A stretch of 64,000 nucleotides of DNA from Streptomyces uncialis (GCF_001905345.1 NZ_LFBV01000012.1:124001-188000), one strand, 5' to 3'; counted from the first letter of the stretch, positions 1 through 9,112 are shown. Translations and numbers: made by a program. The notes: generated by a model not told the origin, from the letters alone.

Positions 1-876
1 CGTCTGGATGCCGCCCACCGCCGCATCGACGCCGGGCGCCTGCCGCAGCTCGCCGAGTTCGACGTCATCCGAGGACTCACCGGATACGGGGCACATCTTC
101 TGCACCGCAGCCCCGACGGCAACACGGTGCGTGCCGTGCTCGACTACTGCGTACGCCTCACCGAACCGCTGACCGACCAGGACGAGACCCTGCCCGGCTG
201 GTGGACGGAGACCGGCCCCTCGGGTAACCCGGACGACCGCTTCCCCGGCGGTCACGCCAACCATGGCATGGCGCACGGCATCGGTGGCTCACTCGCCCTC
301 CTGGCCCTGGCAGCCCGCCGCGGCATAGCCGTCAGTGGCCACCACGCGGCGATGCGCACCATCCTGGCGTGGCTGGACCGCTGGGAGAGCGGTGACAGCT
401 CGGCGTGGCCGTACTGGATCACCCGGGACGAACTGCGGACCCGACGCCCCACCCCGTCCACGCCCCGGCGGCCGTCCTGGTGCTACGGAACCGCTGGCCT
501 CGCCCGTGCCCGGCAACTCGCGACGCTCACCCTCGGCGACACCCGCCGCCGAATCAAGGCGGAGAACGCTCTCGTGGTCGCCCTCACCGATGCCGACCAG
601 CTCAGGGACACGACGGACAACGGCCTCTGCCACGGCTTCGCGGGGCTCGCCCACCTGGCGGCCCGTGTCGCGGAGGACGCCCATGCCACGACCGTGGACC
701 GGATACGCGCCGCGATCCCAGCGCTCCTGGACAAGATCCACCCACTGGGTGCGGCGCTCGGAAGCGGAAATCCTGGCCTGCTCGACGGTGCCGCCGGTGT
801 CGCCCTGGCGCTCATCGCGCCCAGCACCGCCACCTCGCCCCGTTCCGCCTGGGACTCCTGCCTTCTCATCGCCTGA
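1..876 (+). CDS. Lanthionine synthetase C-like cyclase (LanC), 5' end missing
   Basis: The reading frame is open from the first base, so the start lies outside the window. LanC-type cyclases add cysteine thiols to dehydrated Ser/Thr in a precursor peptide to form (methyl)lanthionine rings. The conserved GMAHGIGG segment and the zinc ligands are visible: Cys in WCYGTAG, and Cys-His in LCHGFAG. The C-terminus contains a GLLDGAAGVALAL stretch typical of the alpha-toroid fold. The stop is 21 bases before the next gene, which has a GAAGGA ribosome site, so the two are co-transcribed. The neighbour identifies the cluster as an FxLD-type class I lanthipeptide cluster. The precursor and the dehydratase glutamylation gene must lie to the left. 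Confidence 0.85.
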   Translation, partial: RLDAAHRRIDAGRLPQLAEFDVIRGLTGYGAHLLHRSPDGNTVRAVLDYCVRLTEPLTDQDETLPGWWTETGPSGNPDDRFPGGHANHGMAHGIGGSLALLALAARRGIAVSGHHAAMRTILAWLDRWESGDSSAWPYWITRDELRTRRPTPSTPRRPSWCYGTAGLARARQLATLTLGDTRRRIKAENALVVALTDADQLRDTTDNGLCHGFAGLAHLAARVAEDAHATTVDRIRAAIPALLDKIHPLGAALGSGNPGLLDGAAGVALALIAPSTATSPRSAWDSCLLIA

Positions 877-897
877 TCCGCTGACCGAAGGACCCCG

Positions 898-2979
898 ATG
901 CCGTCCGACCGCTGGCAGCAGCACAACATCACCTTCGTCGACCGTTCACACGCCCAGCTCGTCATCGCCGAGCGCCTCGCCCCAACGCTGATCACCGCCG
1001 AGGCGACCGGACAGCTCTCCGGTTGGTGGTTCATGAACAAGCAGCCCTGGCCGTTGCGGTACCGCGCCGACGAACCGGCCCCAGCCGTGGAGTCGCTGCT
1101 GGACAACCTGGTCGGTGAAGGCTCGGTCGTGTCATGGCTGCCGGGTACGTACGAGCCTGAGACCGACGCGTTCGGCGGCCGGGCGGCCATGGACGCAGCC
1201 CACGAACTGTTCCACAGCGACTCCCGTCACCTGCTGACGTACCAGCCGGGACCGAAGCATCTGAGGCGCCGGGAGACCGCTGTACTGCTGGTGAGCGCGA
1301 TGATGCGTGGCGCCGGGCTCGACTGGTTCGAGCAGGGAGACGTCTGGTCGAAGGTCGCCGCCCTTCGACCGGCCACCTATCCGCTGCCGGCCGAACGCAC
1401 CGCTTCGTTGGCCCCCGCAGTGCGCAAGCTGATGACCGTCGACGCCCGCAGTCTCTGCAACCCGGGCGGCCCGTTCCACGGGCACGCCGAATGGGTCACC
1501 GCCTTCGAGTTGATGGGGGCGACGCTCGCCGATCTCGCGGACCACGGTGGTCTCACCCGTGGCCTGCGCGCCGTTCTCGCCCACCACGTGATCTTCCACG
1601 CCAACCGCGCCGGTCTCCTTCGGGACGACCAGAGCGCTCTGTTCAACATCGCACGAGAGGTAGTCATGGGAACCAGTGACAACACCGCGTCGGCCAGCGG
1701 GGCAGCGGCGGACGTCGATAGCGTCGGCGCGGTGAACACCGACACGATCACCACCGACTCGGCGGAGGCCGAGCGCCTCCGGAACGCCCTGGTCGACCAG
1801 ATCCTGGCGAACGGCCACGCCCGTACCCCCGCCGTCGAGCAGGCTCTGCGGGCCGTCCCCCGCCATGTGTTCGTGCCCGACGCGACACTCGAAGATGCGT
1901 ACGCCAACGCGCCGGTGCATATCAAGTACGACACCGAGGGCGCGTCCATCTCCTGCGCTTCCCAGCCGGGGGTCGTCGCCCTCATGCTGGACCAGCTCGA
2001 TGTCCGGCCCGGCGAGCGCGTCCTCGAACTCGGCGCGGGCTCCGGCTACAACGCCGCACTTCTCGCGCACCTGGTGGGCGAGGGCGGTCACGTCACCACC
2101 CTTGATGTCGACGATGACCTCGTGGAGGGTGCCCGCGCCCATCTCACCGCCGCCGGGGTCACCAATGTCGAGGCCGTGACCAGGGACGGGGCGCTCGGAT
2201 ACGCCGAGGGGGCGCCGTACGACCGGATCATTGCCACCGTCGGCGCGCACGGTGTGCCGCACGCCTGGCTGGACCAACTCGCTCCTGGTGGCCGGCTCCT
2301 CGTTCCCCAGCGGCTCAAGGGCAGCGTCGCCCGCTCCATCGCGTACGAACAGCGCGACGGCCGGTGGGTATCCCTCGGCAGTGAGATGAACACCTTCATG
2401 CCGCTGCGGCGAGGGATCGCCGACGACGACCGCCGTGTCGTCCCGCTCAGCGCCGACGGCACCGTCCGGCTCCAGGCCCCCGCCGGCCAGGACATCGACG
2501 CCGATGCCCTCGCCCGCGTTCTGGAGCAGCCGCGCACCGAGGAGTGGACCGGTATGACGGTCCGCGCCATGGAGTCGCCGGAGTGGATGGAGCTGTTCCT
2601 CACCTGCTCCCTGCCCTCCGGCCTGATCCGGATGCTGTTCCCGCAGGGCACCAAGGGCGGGCTACTCACCGAGGACCCCTACCCGTCATCCACCGCGGCC
2701 GTGGAGAAGAGCGCTGTCACCTACCTGGCCCGGCGGCTGCTGGAGAAGAGGACCCCGGAGGGCGGCAAGCTCTGGGAGTTCGGTGTCATCGGCCACGGTC
2801 CCGGCAGCGACGAGCTGGCCGCGAAGGTCGCCGACGCCATCCGCATCTGGGACCGGGAGTACCGCGGCCGGGAGGCCACCTTCGAGATCCAGCACCTCGC
2901 CGCTCCGCCCATCGAACAGCGCCCTGGTCTTTTCGCCCTCGACACCCCGCTGAACCGGATCGTCGTCGACTGGCAGTGA
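898..2979 (+). CDS. Lanthipeptide elimination domain fused to FxLD-type isoaspartyl methyltransferase
   Basis: Residues 1 to about 255 match the thiopeptide-type bacteriocin biosynthesis domain (the small domain of split LanB, which eliminates glutamate from glutamylated Ser/Thr). After a low-complexity Ala/Asp/Thr linker (about 257-295) comes a protein-L-isoaspartate O-methyltransferase-like domain with SAM motif I VLELGAGSGYN near residue 385, then a C-terminal FxLD-system region. Such methyltransferases act on an aspartate of the modified peptide; some related enzymes lead to succinimide or isoaspartate. Inside the gene, ATG 1666 at the domain boundary is preceded by GAGAGG five bases upstream, so the methyltransferase may also be made alone. 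I recall the two domains being separate genes in other clusters. Family assignment is from sequence reading only. Confidence 0.8.
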   Translation: MPSDRWQQHNITFVDRSHAQLVIAERLAPTLITAEATGQLSGWWFMNKQPWPLRYRADEPAPAVESLLDNLVGEGSVVSWLPGTYEPETDAFGGRAAMDAAHELFHSDSRHLLTYQPGPKHLRRRETAVLLVSAMMRGAGLDWFEQGDVWSKVAALRPATYPLPAERTASLAPAVRKLMTVDARSLCNPGGPFHGHAEWVTAFELMGATLADLADHGGLTRGLRAVLAHHVIFHANRAGLLRDDQSALFNIAREVVMGTSDNTASASGAAADVDSVGAVNTDTITTDSAEAERLRNALVDQILANGHARTPAVEQALRAVPRHVFVPDATLEDAYANAPVHIKYDTEGASISCASQPGVVALMLDQLDVRPGERVLELGAGSGYNAALLAHLVGEGGHVTTLDVDDDLVEGARAHLTAAGVTNVEAVTRDGALGYAEGAPYDRIIATVGAHGVPHAWLDQLAPGGRLLVPQRLKGSVARSIAYEQRDGRWVSLGSEMNTFMPLRRGIADDDRRVVPLSADGTVRLQAPAGQDIDADALARVLEQPRTEEWTGMTVRAMESPEWMELFLTCSLPSGLIRMLFPQGTKGGLLTEDPYPSSTAAVEKSAVTYLARRLLEKRTPEGGKLWEFGVIGHGPGSDELAAKVADAIRIWDREYRGREATFEIQHLAAPPIEQRPGLFALDTPLNRIVVDWQ

Positions 2980-3056
2980 CAACCGATAGAGAGAGGATGG
3001 TGTCCGTCGGCCTACGGCGGGCGGGCACCGTCTCCAACCCACGCCTCGGGGGACTC

Positions 3057-4157
3057 ATGGACCCGCACGGACCCACCGCCCAGCGTTTCCCGCTCGTCGC
3101 CCGATTCCGTCCCGCCTGCTTACCTCTGCCCCAACGCGTCCACGCGCTCGTCGACCTGGCCGACGCCGCGGTACGGAAGGCCGACCAGGGCCTGGCGTCG
3201 GCCGTCTACAACCAGGCCGCGCTCATCGCCTCCGACCTGGGCCTTCCCGACCTGGCGCGCGAGCTGTGCCACCAGCAGGCCGCCGCGTACCTCCACAGCT
3301 GTCCGCTGCCTGGGATGAGCGCGATCCGCGGACTGGAACCCGTCGTCAACCTCGCCCGCCTCCAGATCCGCGCCGGCCGCGCCGACGAGGGACGACAGCG
3401 ACTGCTCGACCTGTACGGAGCCGTCGAAGCAGGCGCACATGCCCGCTTCGACGGCGTGGAGATACCGGCGGACCTCACGGCGACCGAAGCCGACCGCCAA
3501 GAAGTCCGTGCTTGGCTCTGGCGCGTACTCCTCGCCGACGGCACCCGCACCCTCACCACCGCCGGCCGCTGGGCCGAGGCCCTGACGCACATCGAGTCCC
3601 ACCGGGGCGTCGGCCAGCGGATGCTCGACGGCCGCCAAGTCGCCGTACTGGCCGCCCTCGTCTCCGGCGACACGGCATCGGCAGCAGAGCTCCTCCACGA
3701 CACGACGCCCGGCGACCCCTGGGAACAGCTCGTCACGGCGTGCCTGACCGTCCTGTGCCGCCGCGATGCCCAGCAGCCGATCGACGACCATCTGACAGAA
3801 CTGATCGCGGCCTACCTTCAACGACCGACCGAACCCGGGATGATCGTCTTCGACATCCGGCTGGGTCTCACCCTTCTCGACGCGGTCGGTCCCGCCGAAG
3901 CACCCGCCAGGCAGCGCATGGTGCAAGAGCTTCACCGCAGGACGGTCGAAGCCGAGGACGGCTACGCGGCCCGCGAGGTCCTGGCCCACCCCCTCTTCCT
4001 CACACTGGCCACAGATCGGGAAGCCCAGGACTGCCGCGCCCTGGTCAGGGTCTGCGCGCTGGGAGCCGGGGCCATCCCGGATCATCTGCACAGCGAACTG
4101 GCAGCGGCCCTGCGCGCTAGCGACAAGGTGATCGGGGACAGCCTCGTGCTCCGGTGA
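3057..4157 (+). CDS. Helical-repeat (TPR-like) protein of the lanthipeptide operon
   Basis: The product is about 366 residues, Ala/Leu-rich and predicted all-helical, with repeated pairs of helices (for example residues 25-110) resembling tetratricopeptide repeats. I see no enzyme motif, signal peptide or membrane segment. It follows the FxLD methyltransferase by 77 bases and ends exactly where the convergent relaxase gene ends. A role in regulation or as a scaffold for the modifying enzymes is possible but unproven. ATG 3057 has GGGGGA three bases upstream. In-frame alternatives are ATG 2997 and GTG 3000, just after GAGAGG, which would add 20 or 19 residues. Confidence 0.6.
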   Translation: MDPHGPTAQRFPLVARFRPACLPLPQRVHALVDLADAAVRKADQGLASAVYNQAALIASDLGLPDLARELCHQQAAAYLHSCPLPGMSAIRGLEPVVNLARLQIRAGRADEGRQRLLDLYGAVEAGAHARFDGVEIPADLTATEADRQEVRAWLWRVLLADGTRTLTTAGRWAEALTHIESHRGVGQRMLDGRQVAVLAALVSGDTASAAELLHDTTPGDPWEQLVTACLTVLCRRDAQQPIDDHLTELIAAYLQRPTEPGMIVFDIRLGLTLLDAVGPAEAPARQRMVQELHRRTVEAEDGYAAREVLAHPLFLTLATDREAQDCRALVRVCALGAGAIPDHLHSELAAALRASDKVIGDSLVLR

Positions 4158-5861
4158 TCAGCGTCGGCGGCCCGGCGCCGAAGGCTGTGACGGCGTGAAC
4201 TCTGCTGAATGAGCCGGAGCGCTGGTGCGCAGTTTGACCGTGCTGCGAACCCCAGCCACGCGGTCTCGGCTACTGAGTGCCTGACCTGTAGTGATTCGCT
4301 GTACGCGCCATGTCAGCACTCGGGCGGGGTTACGGGCGTCATCCAGAGGGCGCTGATCAGTGGCCTGCCGCAGCAACTGATCCGGATCATGGCCAGCAGC
4401 TTCGGAGTCGGAGAGAACGGTGATGAGGGCATCGAAGGCAGGGTCTGCGAGGACCCGCTCCGCTTGGCTGGGGACAGCACGACGTACGTGGTGAATGTGC
4501 CGTTCCACGATCTGCTGGGATGGCCGGCCTTGGGCAAGGGCAGCCAATGGGGCGACGGCAGCCTGGTCGTACGCGATCTGGAGATGCAGCAGAGCCTGAC
4601 GGGCGGCTTCGACCTGCTGGTCGTGGTGGTGGCGCTGATGCCAGCGACTTGCGGCGATGACGACGAGGACGGCGGCGTCGAGAAGCATCGCCAGGAGGGC
4701 TCCGTCCTTAGGCGGGGGCTGCCGGAGCATTGCTCGTGCGGCGCTGCGCAGCGCACGAGCCTGGTGCTGCTCGGCCCGGATGCGGGAGCGGGTGGCGCGT
4801 TCGAACGCGGTGGCGGCGTCTCGGAGCTGGGTCCGAAGCTGTCGGGGCGCAAGGAGGGGAAGGGCGTCGAGGACTTCACCGAAGGCGTGGAGGTGGGCCT
4901 GGGAGGCTTCGTCGTCGGCTTGATCCAGGTGGTGGGGGATGAGTTCGATCATGGTGATGGTCTGGTGCCATGGGTCGGGCCTGCCCCGGTTCAGTTGCTG
5001 GTCAGTGGCTGGCTCGATGGCGTTCAGACGTTCCCGGATCTTGGGGAAGGACAGGTCTGGGGCGAGTTCGGAGCCGGAGAACCAGACAGGGTCGCCTTGG
5101 GCATTGGTGTCACCCTTGAGCGCGATCTTGTAGCCGCGTACGTCTCCGGAGGGGAAGTAGACGACCTGGGTGATCACACCGTCGATCTGGCTGAGCAGGT
5201 GGGCAAACTCTTCGATGGTGGAAGCGGCGGCAACGGCGGTGCGAACGGTGGTGCGCAACTGCTCACGCGCGGTGGTTCCCCGGCCGCGGCGGCGGGACTT
5301 CTCCTGTTCGGCGCGAGTGGGGCGCTTGGCGGCGGTGCGGTCTCCACGTGCGACCTGGCGGAGGCCGTACTCCTTCTCTACGGCGACGAGTTCTCGGTCG
5401 GCGTTGCGGTAGTCGTGCCAGTGGCGGACGCTGCTCAGGTCACCGCGGACTTTGGTGGCGGCGATGTGGATGTGGTCCGGGGCGTGCCGGACGGCTACCC
5501 AGTGGCATCCGTCCGGGTCGCCTTCGGGGGCGATGCCGGTGGCGTGGACGATACGGCGAGCTACCTGGGCCCACTCGTCGTCCGTGAGCTCTCGGTCCTC
5601 GGGCGCGGCCCGGACCGAGCAGTGCCACACATGCTGTTCGGGTGCCCGGCCGAGCCGCCTGGCCTGTTTGACCCGCAGGTCGAGGTCGGCGACGAGGAGC
5701 TTCTTGGTGGCGTCGAAGTCCTCGGCCCGGCCGGGGTCCGGGGCGAAGCCGTCCCAGGAGGCGACCAGGTGCGGGTCGGTGTGGTCCTTCGCCTTCTTCG
5801 TGTCGAACAGGTACCGGATGAGGCCGGCGGTGCTCTTGCCGCTGCTGATCCTCGCGATCAC
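4158..5861 (-). CDS. Relaxase/mobilization nuclease (MobA/VirD2-like)
   Basis: This 567-residue protein would nick the element's oriT and stay attached to the transferred strand. The N-terminus has the family signature: GKSTAGLIRYLF with a candidate catalytic Tyr near residue 17, and the histidine motif DHIHIAATKV for the metal site around residue 120. The C-terminal half is helical and rich in Ala, Gln and His, without a recognisable helicase domain. The GTG start overlaps the mobC stop by four bases (GTGA), so the two are translationally coupled. Its TGA is directly adjacent to the stop of the convergent lanthipeptide gene, the two sharing TGATCA with no intervening base. Confidence 0.88.
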   Translation of the reverse strand: MIARISSGKSTAGLIRYLFDTKKAKDHTDPHLVASWDGFAPDPGRAEDFDATKKLLVADLDLRVKQARRLGRAPEQHVWHCSVRAAPEDRELTDDEWAQVARRIVHATGIAPEGDPDGCHWVAVRHAPDHIHIAATKVRGDLSSVRHWHDYRNADRELVAVEKEYGLRQVARGDRTAAKRPTRAEQEKSRRRGRGTTAREQLRTTVRTAVAAASTIEEFAHLLSQIDGVITQVVYFPSGDVRGYKIALKGDTNAQGDPVWFSGSELAPDLSFPKIRERLNAIEPATDQQLNRGRPDPWHQTITMIELIPHHLDQADDEASQAHLHAFGEVLDALPLLAPRQLRTQLRDAATAFERATRSRIRAEQHQARALRSAARAMLRQPPPKDGALLAMLLDAAVLVVIAASRWHQRHHHDQQVEAARQALLHLQIAYDQAAVAPLAALAQGRPSQQIVERHIHHVRRAVPSQAERVLADPAFDALITVLSDSEAAGHDPDQLLRQATDQRPLDDARNPARVLTWRVQRITTGQALSSRDRVAGVRSTVKLRTSAPAHSAEFTPSQPSAPGRRR

Positions 5862-6505
5862 TGGCCCTCCTTCCTCATGAGGGCTTGGTTCGCGGCTGCT
5901 GCGATCCGACGGACGGTGGTCCCGGTGTCCGCCAGGGTGCGTTCGGCTTGGGCCAAGAGTTCGGTGTCCCCAGGCTGGGGATGACCACCGGCGTTGAGCT
6001 TGCGGGCGATCTGGTTGATGTTGTTGCCGATCCTGGCTACCTCCCCGCGGAGGGCGGTCAGCTCGTCGATGTAGTCGTCGAGCGGGGTGCGCTGGCCTGG
6101 CAGGGCGAGGTCACCGTGGATGTGGGCCATGACGACCGCACCGACGTAGTGGGCTCCGGCGATGTTCAGTGACCTGGCTCGGGCGAGGATCGCTTTCTTC
6201 TCGTCGACGCTGTAACGGGCGTCGACACGCTGCTTGCGCTGGCCGCTCGGATCACGCCGGCGGCGACGGGCGACACGATGCAACGCGGCGGCTTCGGCTG
6301 CTCGCGGCAACGGGCTGACGGTCGGAGACGCTGACGCTTCTCCCTCGGGCGCCCCCTGGTGCCCGAGCCCCTCCGCCACCCCCGGGGCGGAGGCATCCGT
6401 ATGGGACCGGCCCTTGGACGGTCCAGCGGCATACCTTGCTGCGCTGGTGACCGCAGTGGTTGTCTCCTGGTGGTCGAAGGAGTGAGGGCTGTCCGGGTGG
6501 GGCAT
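5858..6505 (-). CDS. mobC: Relaxosome accessory protein MobC
   Basis: The C-terminal half carries the MobC signature RIGNNINQIARKLNAGG (about residues 160-176), which in this family helps the relaxase open oriT. The first 90 residues are low-complexity, Pro/Ser/Gly/Ala-rich and probably disordered; a basic stretch (ARRRRRDPSGQRKQR) separates the two parts. The length of 215 residues is long for MobC because of this tail. ATG 6505 is the farthest-upstream start and I cannot exclude a later one. The gene overlaps the relaxase by four bases. Confidence 0.85.
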   Translation of the reverse strand: MPHPDSPHSFDHQETTTAVTSAARYAAGPSKGRSHTDASAPGVAEGLGHQGAPEGEASASPTVSPLPRAAEAAALHRVARRRRRDPSGQRKQRVDARYSVDEKKAILARARSLNIAGAHYVGAVVMAHIHGDLALPGQRTPLDDYIDELTALRGEVARIGNNINQIARKLNAGGHPQPGDTELLAQAERTLADTGTTVRRIAAAANQALMRKEGQ

Positions 6506-6708
6506 GTGGTGGTTCTCCTCGGGGTCTGCTCGTGAAGTGGGTGAAGTCGTCGGACGGGCCCGGGAAAGCCACGGCTACATCCACTCTGCGAGTGCTGAGA
6601 CCACTGGCATGGGGCGGGGAGGGCTCGGTGGCAGGCCACCTTCTCGTCGCCATCCGGTACCGCAGCCCGGAGGCGTCTCGGTTCCGTCCGCGACAGGTGG
6701 TCCGTGGC
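6506..6708. promoter_or_regulatory. Upstream region of mobC, possible oriT
   Basis: This stretch lies between the mobC start and the terminator behind the DUF2637 gene and holds no plausible gene. In related mobilizable elements oriT and the mob promoter sit directly upstream of mobC-relaxase, so this is the natural place for oriT. I see GC-rich short inverted sequences (around 6553-6565) but no motif that defines a nick site, so the call rests on position only. Confidence 0.3.
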
Positions 6709-6740
6709 CGGGGTGGTCGGAAGGGGTTCCGACCACCCCG
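6709..6740 (-). terminator. Terminator after the DUF2637 gene
   Basis: A perfect 14-bp inverted repeat (arm CGGGGTGGTCGGAA, 6709-6722 and 6727-6740) with a GGGG loop lies 22 bases beyond the stop of the leftward gene. There is no T-run, as is common for Streptomyces terminators. It separates the DUF2637 transcript from mobC-relaxase. Confidence 0.7.
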
Positions 6741-6762
6741 TGCCTGTTCCGGTGGCGTGCGG

Positions 6763-7491
6763 TCAGCCGTCGACGAAGCTGGTCTCGGATTCGGCTCGCA
6801 GGGTGTTCATGACCTCGGTGAGCCGCTCGCCGCCGACTTTGAGGCCCTTGTCCCTGATCGCTTGGAGGACGGTGGAGCGGGAGAGACGGCCGTGCTCGGC
6901 TACGGCGATCCGGCCTATCTCAACGAGTTCGTCGAGGGTCGCGTCCGCTGGCCGTCCGCCCCGGCGAGTGGCCGCGGGTTCGCTGGTGAGCTGTTCCGGG
7001 TCGGGGAGGGTTACCGGCGGGGGTGCCGTGTCGGTGGTGGTTTCGCGGGTGATGAGGATGTGGAGGTGGACGGCTCCGGCGAGGGCGAGTGGGGCGAGGG
7101 TGGACAGGATGCCGACGGTGAGGTCGCTCAGGTGGAGCGTGCCAGGCGGGTTCTGCTGGTTGATGCGTACGGCGTGGAGGGCGTTGGCCCAGATGCTGGC
7201 GCAGGTCGCGGTGCCGAAGAGGGCCCAGACGTAGAGGCGGGCCCGGAACGGGGCGGTGCGCAGGACGAGAAGGGCGCGTACGCCGTAGGCGATGAACCCG
7301 TCGATGACGAGTGGGAACAGGTAGGTGAGGAGTCCGCGGACGTGGATGGCGACGGCCATCTGCTGGAGGGCGTCGTACGAGAGGGCGCAGGCGGCGGCAC
7401 CGAGGGAGAGGATCGCAGCGCGGTCCCAGCCGGTCATGCGGTGACCGGTGTCGGGATACGCGGGCGCGGGCGGTACAGCGGATGTGGCCAT
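6763..7491 (-). CDS. DUF2637 (Spd/Kor-like) integral membrane protein
   Basis: The 242-residue protein has an N-terminal hydrophobic region with four probable membrane helices (beginning WDRAAILSLGAAACALSY and ending with the segment before AVHLHILITRE), matching DUF2637 proteins found on Streptomyces mobile elements and often linked to intramycelial spreading. A soluble C-terminal tail of about 90 residues (RRGGRPADATLDELVEIGR onward) looks like a winged-helix or replication-initiator-type domain. I chose ATG 7491, with AGGAGC about 11 bases upstream. The open frame extends 114 codons further upstream but that part is Arg/Pro-rich and lies in a repeat region. Confidence 0.75.
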   Translation of the reverse strand: MATSAVPPAPAYPDTGHRMTGWDRAAILSLGAAACALSYDALQQMAVAIHVRGLLTYLFPLVIDGFIAYGVRALLVLRTAPFRARLYVWALFGTATCASIWANALHAVRINQQNPPGTLHLSDLTVGILSTLAPLALAGAVHLHILITRETTTDTAPPPVTLPDPEQLTSEPAATRRGGRPADATLDELVEIGRIAVAEHGRLSRSTVLQAIRDKGLKVGGERLTEVMNTLRAESETSFVDG

Positions 7492-7849
7492 GGAGGTGGA
7501 GTGCTCCTGGGTGGTGCGTGGGGCTGGTGGTGTGGTCCGTCTTATCCGTCTTGGCCGTTGCACCCGCAGGTCAGGGCCGGGACGGCAGGCAGGGCGCGGT
7601 GCCGTCCCGGCGGCACGGCCGTGGACGGATGGGGTGCGTTTGCCGTCCCGTGGCGCGGGGCCGTGACCTGCGCCGATACGGCGGGTACTGCTGGGACGGC
7701 ACGAGACGGATCGGGACGCGGTTGGGCAGCCCCGGGGCGGGTGGTGATCGTGTTTCCGTCTTGGGCCCGGTTGCCGTCTTGGCGGGATGCCTGTTGACCT
7801 GCGGGATGACGGCAGGGACGGCACGGACGGCAATCGGGGCGGGGCTGGG
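7492..7849. repeat. Non-coding region with eight copies of GACGGCA
   Basis: The 358-base gap between the DUF2637 and DUF3631 genes contains GACGGCA at 7581, 7695, 7808, 7817 and 7826 and its complement TGCCGTC at 7600, 7641 and 7772. The last three direct copies are exactly 9 bases apart. The copies at 7581 and 7600 form part of an 11-bp inverted repeat (CCGGGACGGCA, 7577-7587 with 7600-7610). Dense short repeats near a replication-type gene resemble iterons or a regulator-binding array. The promoter of the DUF2637 gene should also be here. Confidence 0.65.
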
Positions 7850-9112
7850 TCAGCCCTCGGCGGTGACGGGGCCGGCGTCGATCGGGTGGACGGTGGGGCA
7901 GTAGCGGCGCCAGGCGTCGGCGAACTTATTGCGGGTGTAGCCCTTGCGCTGGATCTCGCCGACGCGGACGTTCCCGGAGGCGATGGTGTAGTCGCGGAGC
8001 AGCGCGCCGAGTCCGCGCGGCGTCAGCCCGTTGCGGCCCCATTCGGCCCAGGGGGCTTCGGCGTCGCCGTTGAGGGCGAAGAGAAGGTCGTCGGTGCTGA
8101 GGCTCTCCGGGTCGCCCTTGGCGTGGAAGATCCGCCGGATGTCCGCGAGGATCTTCGCCCCGCTGGGGTTCTCCTCCTCCGCTCGCTCCTCGGCCGCGAC
8201 CATCCGTGCACACGCGGTCCGGGCGCGACGGGGCCAGGACCCGCCCGAGAGGTCGGCGACGATCACCAGGGGTTCCCAGGTGTCGGCCGCGCGGTCCTCG
8301 ACCGGCAGTTCCGGTTCCAGGTCGGCAGCTTCGTCCAGCAGCGGGCGGCCCCAGGCGGCGATCCGGTCGCGCAGTTCGTGCAGGGCCGGGATGTCGCGGC
8401 GGGAGCGGAACGGCTTGACGGTCTCGCCTTCGGCCCGGCGGCGCATGCGGATCACCACGGCGCGGTCCATGATCGTGTCGGGGAGGTCGCCGATGCCCGC
8501 GATGGCGGCCATGGCGAAGGTGGCGAACTTGTGTGGGGTGTGGTCGTTGCCGACGACCCGGGTGACGTAACGGTTCCGCTGGTGCCCGGCGTTCAGCAGG
8601 CCGCGCATCTCCTCGTTCTTCTCCGCCTGCTTCGGAGTGCCGAAGATGGTGTCCGCCTCGTCGACCAGGAGCGTGGGCGGCTCCTCGGTGATCGACCGGA
8701 AGACCGCAGCCGGGGTGGTGTTGATGGTGAGCATCGGCTCGTGCACCGTCTCGGTGAGCACGTCCAGCAGCCGGGACTTGCCGCACCGCTTCGCCGGACC
8801 GACCACCGCGAGACGCGGCGCGTGCTGCCACGCGGGCTGGAGATGAGTAGCCACCACCCACAGCGTCACCGCGTCCAGCGCCTCCTGCGAGGGCAGAATC
8901 ACGAACCTCGCGATCTGCGCACGCAGTTCGTCCAGCAGGCCGGACCCGGCAGTCGGCTCCGGATCGAGCACCGCCTCCCCGGGCGACACCTCTGCCAGCG
9001 CAGAGGGCTCCCCGTCTTGGCCGCCCTGGTGGCCAGGACGTCCGGGGACGGCGACCGGGGGCCAGATGGGCTTGGTGGGGGTGGAATAGGGCTCGGTAGG
9101 GGCGTGTTCCAC
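7850..9112 (-). CDS. DUF3631 ATPase of a mobile element
   Basis: The 420-residue protein has a P-loop VVGPAKRCGKSRLL (about residues 95-108), a Walker B LLVDEAD, and a C-terminal DUF3631 domain. Such proteins are common on actinobacterial integrative elements, where they are thought to act in replication, often with a primase-polymerase that is not seen here. GTG 9112 is the chosen start because AGAGGAG lies seven bases upstream. The frame continues 114 codons upstream but runs through an inverted-repeat array. The upstream region with three evenly spaced palindromes is probably its promoter or a replication origin. Confidence 0.72.
   Translation of the reverse strand: MEHAPTEPYSTPTKPIWPPVAVPGRPGHQGGQDGEPSALAEVSPGEAVLDPEPTAGSGLLDELRAQIARFVILPSQEALDAVTLWVVATHLQPAWQHAPRLAVVGPAKRCGKSRLLDVLTETVHEPMLTINTTPAAVFRSITEEPPTLLVDEADTIFGTPKQAEKNEEMRGLLNAGHQRNRYVTRVVGNDHTPHKFATFAMAAIAGIGDLPDTIMDRAVVIRMRRRAEGETVKPFRSRRDIPALHELRDRIAAWGRPLLDEAADLEPELPVEDRAADTWEPLVIVADLSGGSWPRRARTACARMVAAEERAEEENPSGAKILADIRRIFHAKGDPESLSTDDLLFALNGDAEAPWAEWGRNGLTPRGLGALLRDYTIASGNVRVGEIQRKGYTRNKFADAWRRYCPTVHPIDAGPVTAEG

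Noticed and set aside
2544..3056. Upstream extension of the helical-repeat gene into the methyltransferase gene
   Set aside because: The extension is a shadow of the methyltransferase reading frame; ribosome sites support starts at 2997-3057.
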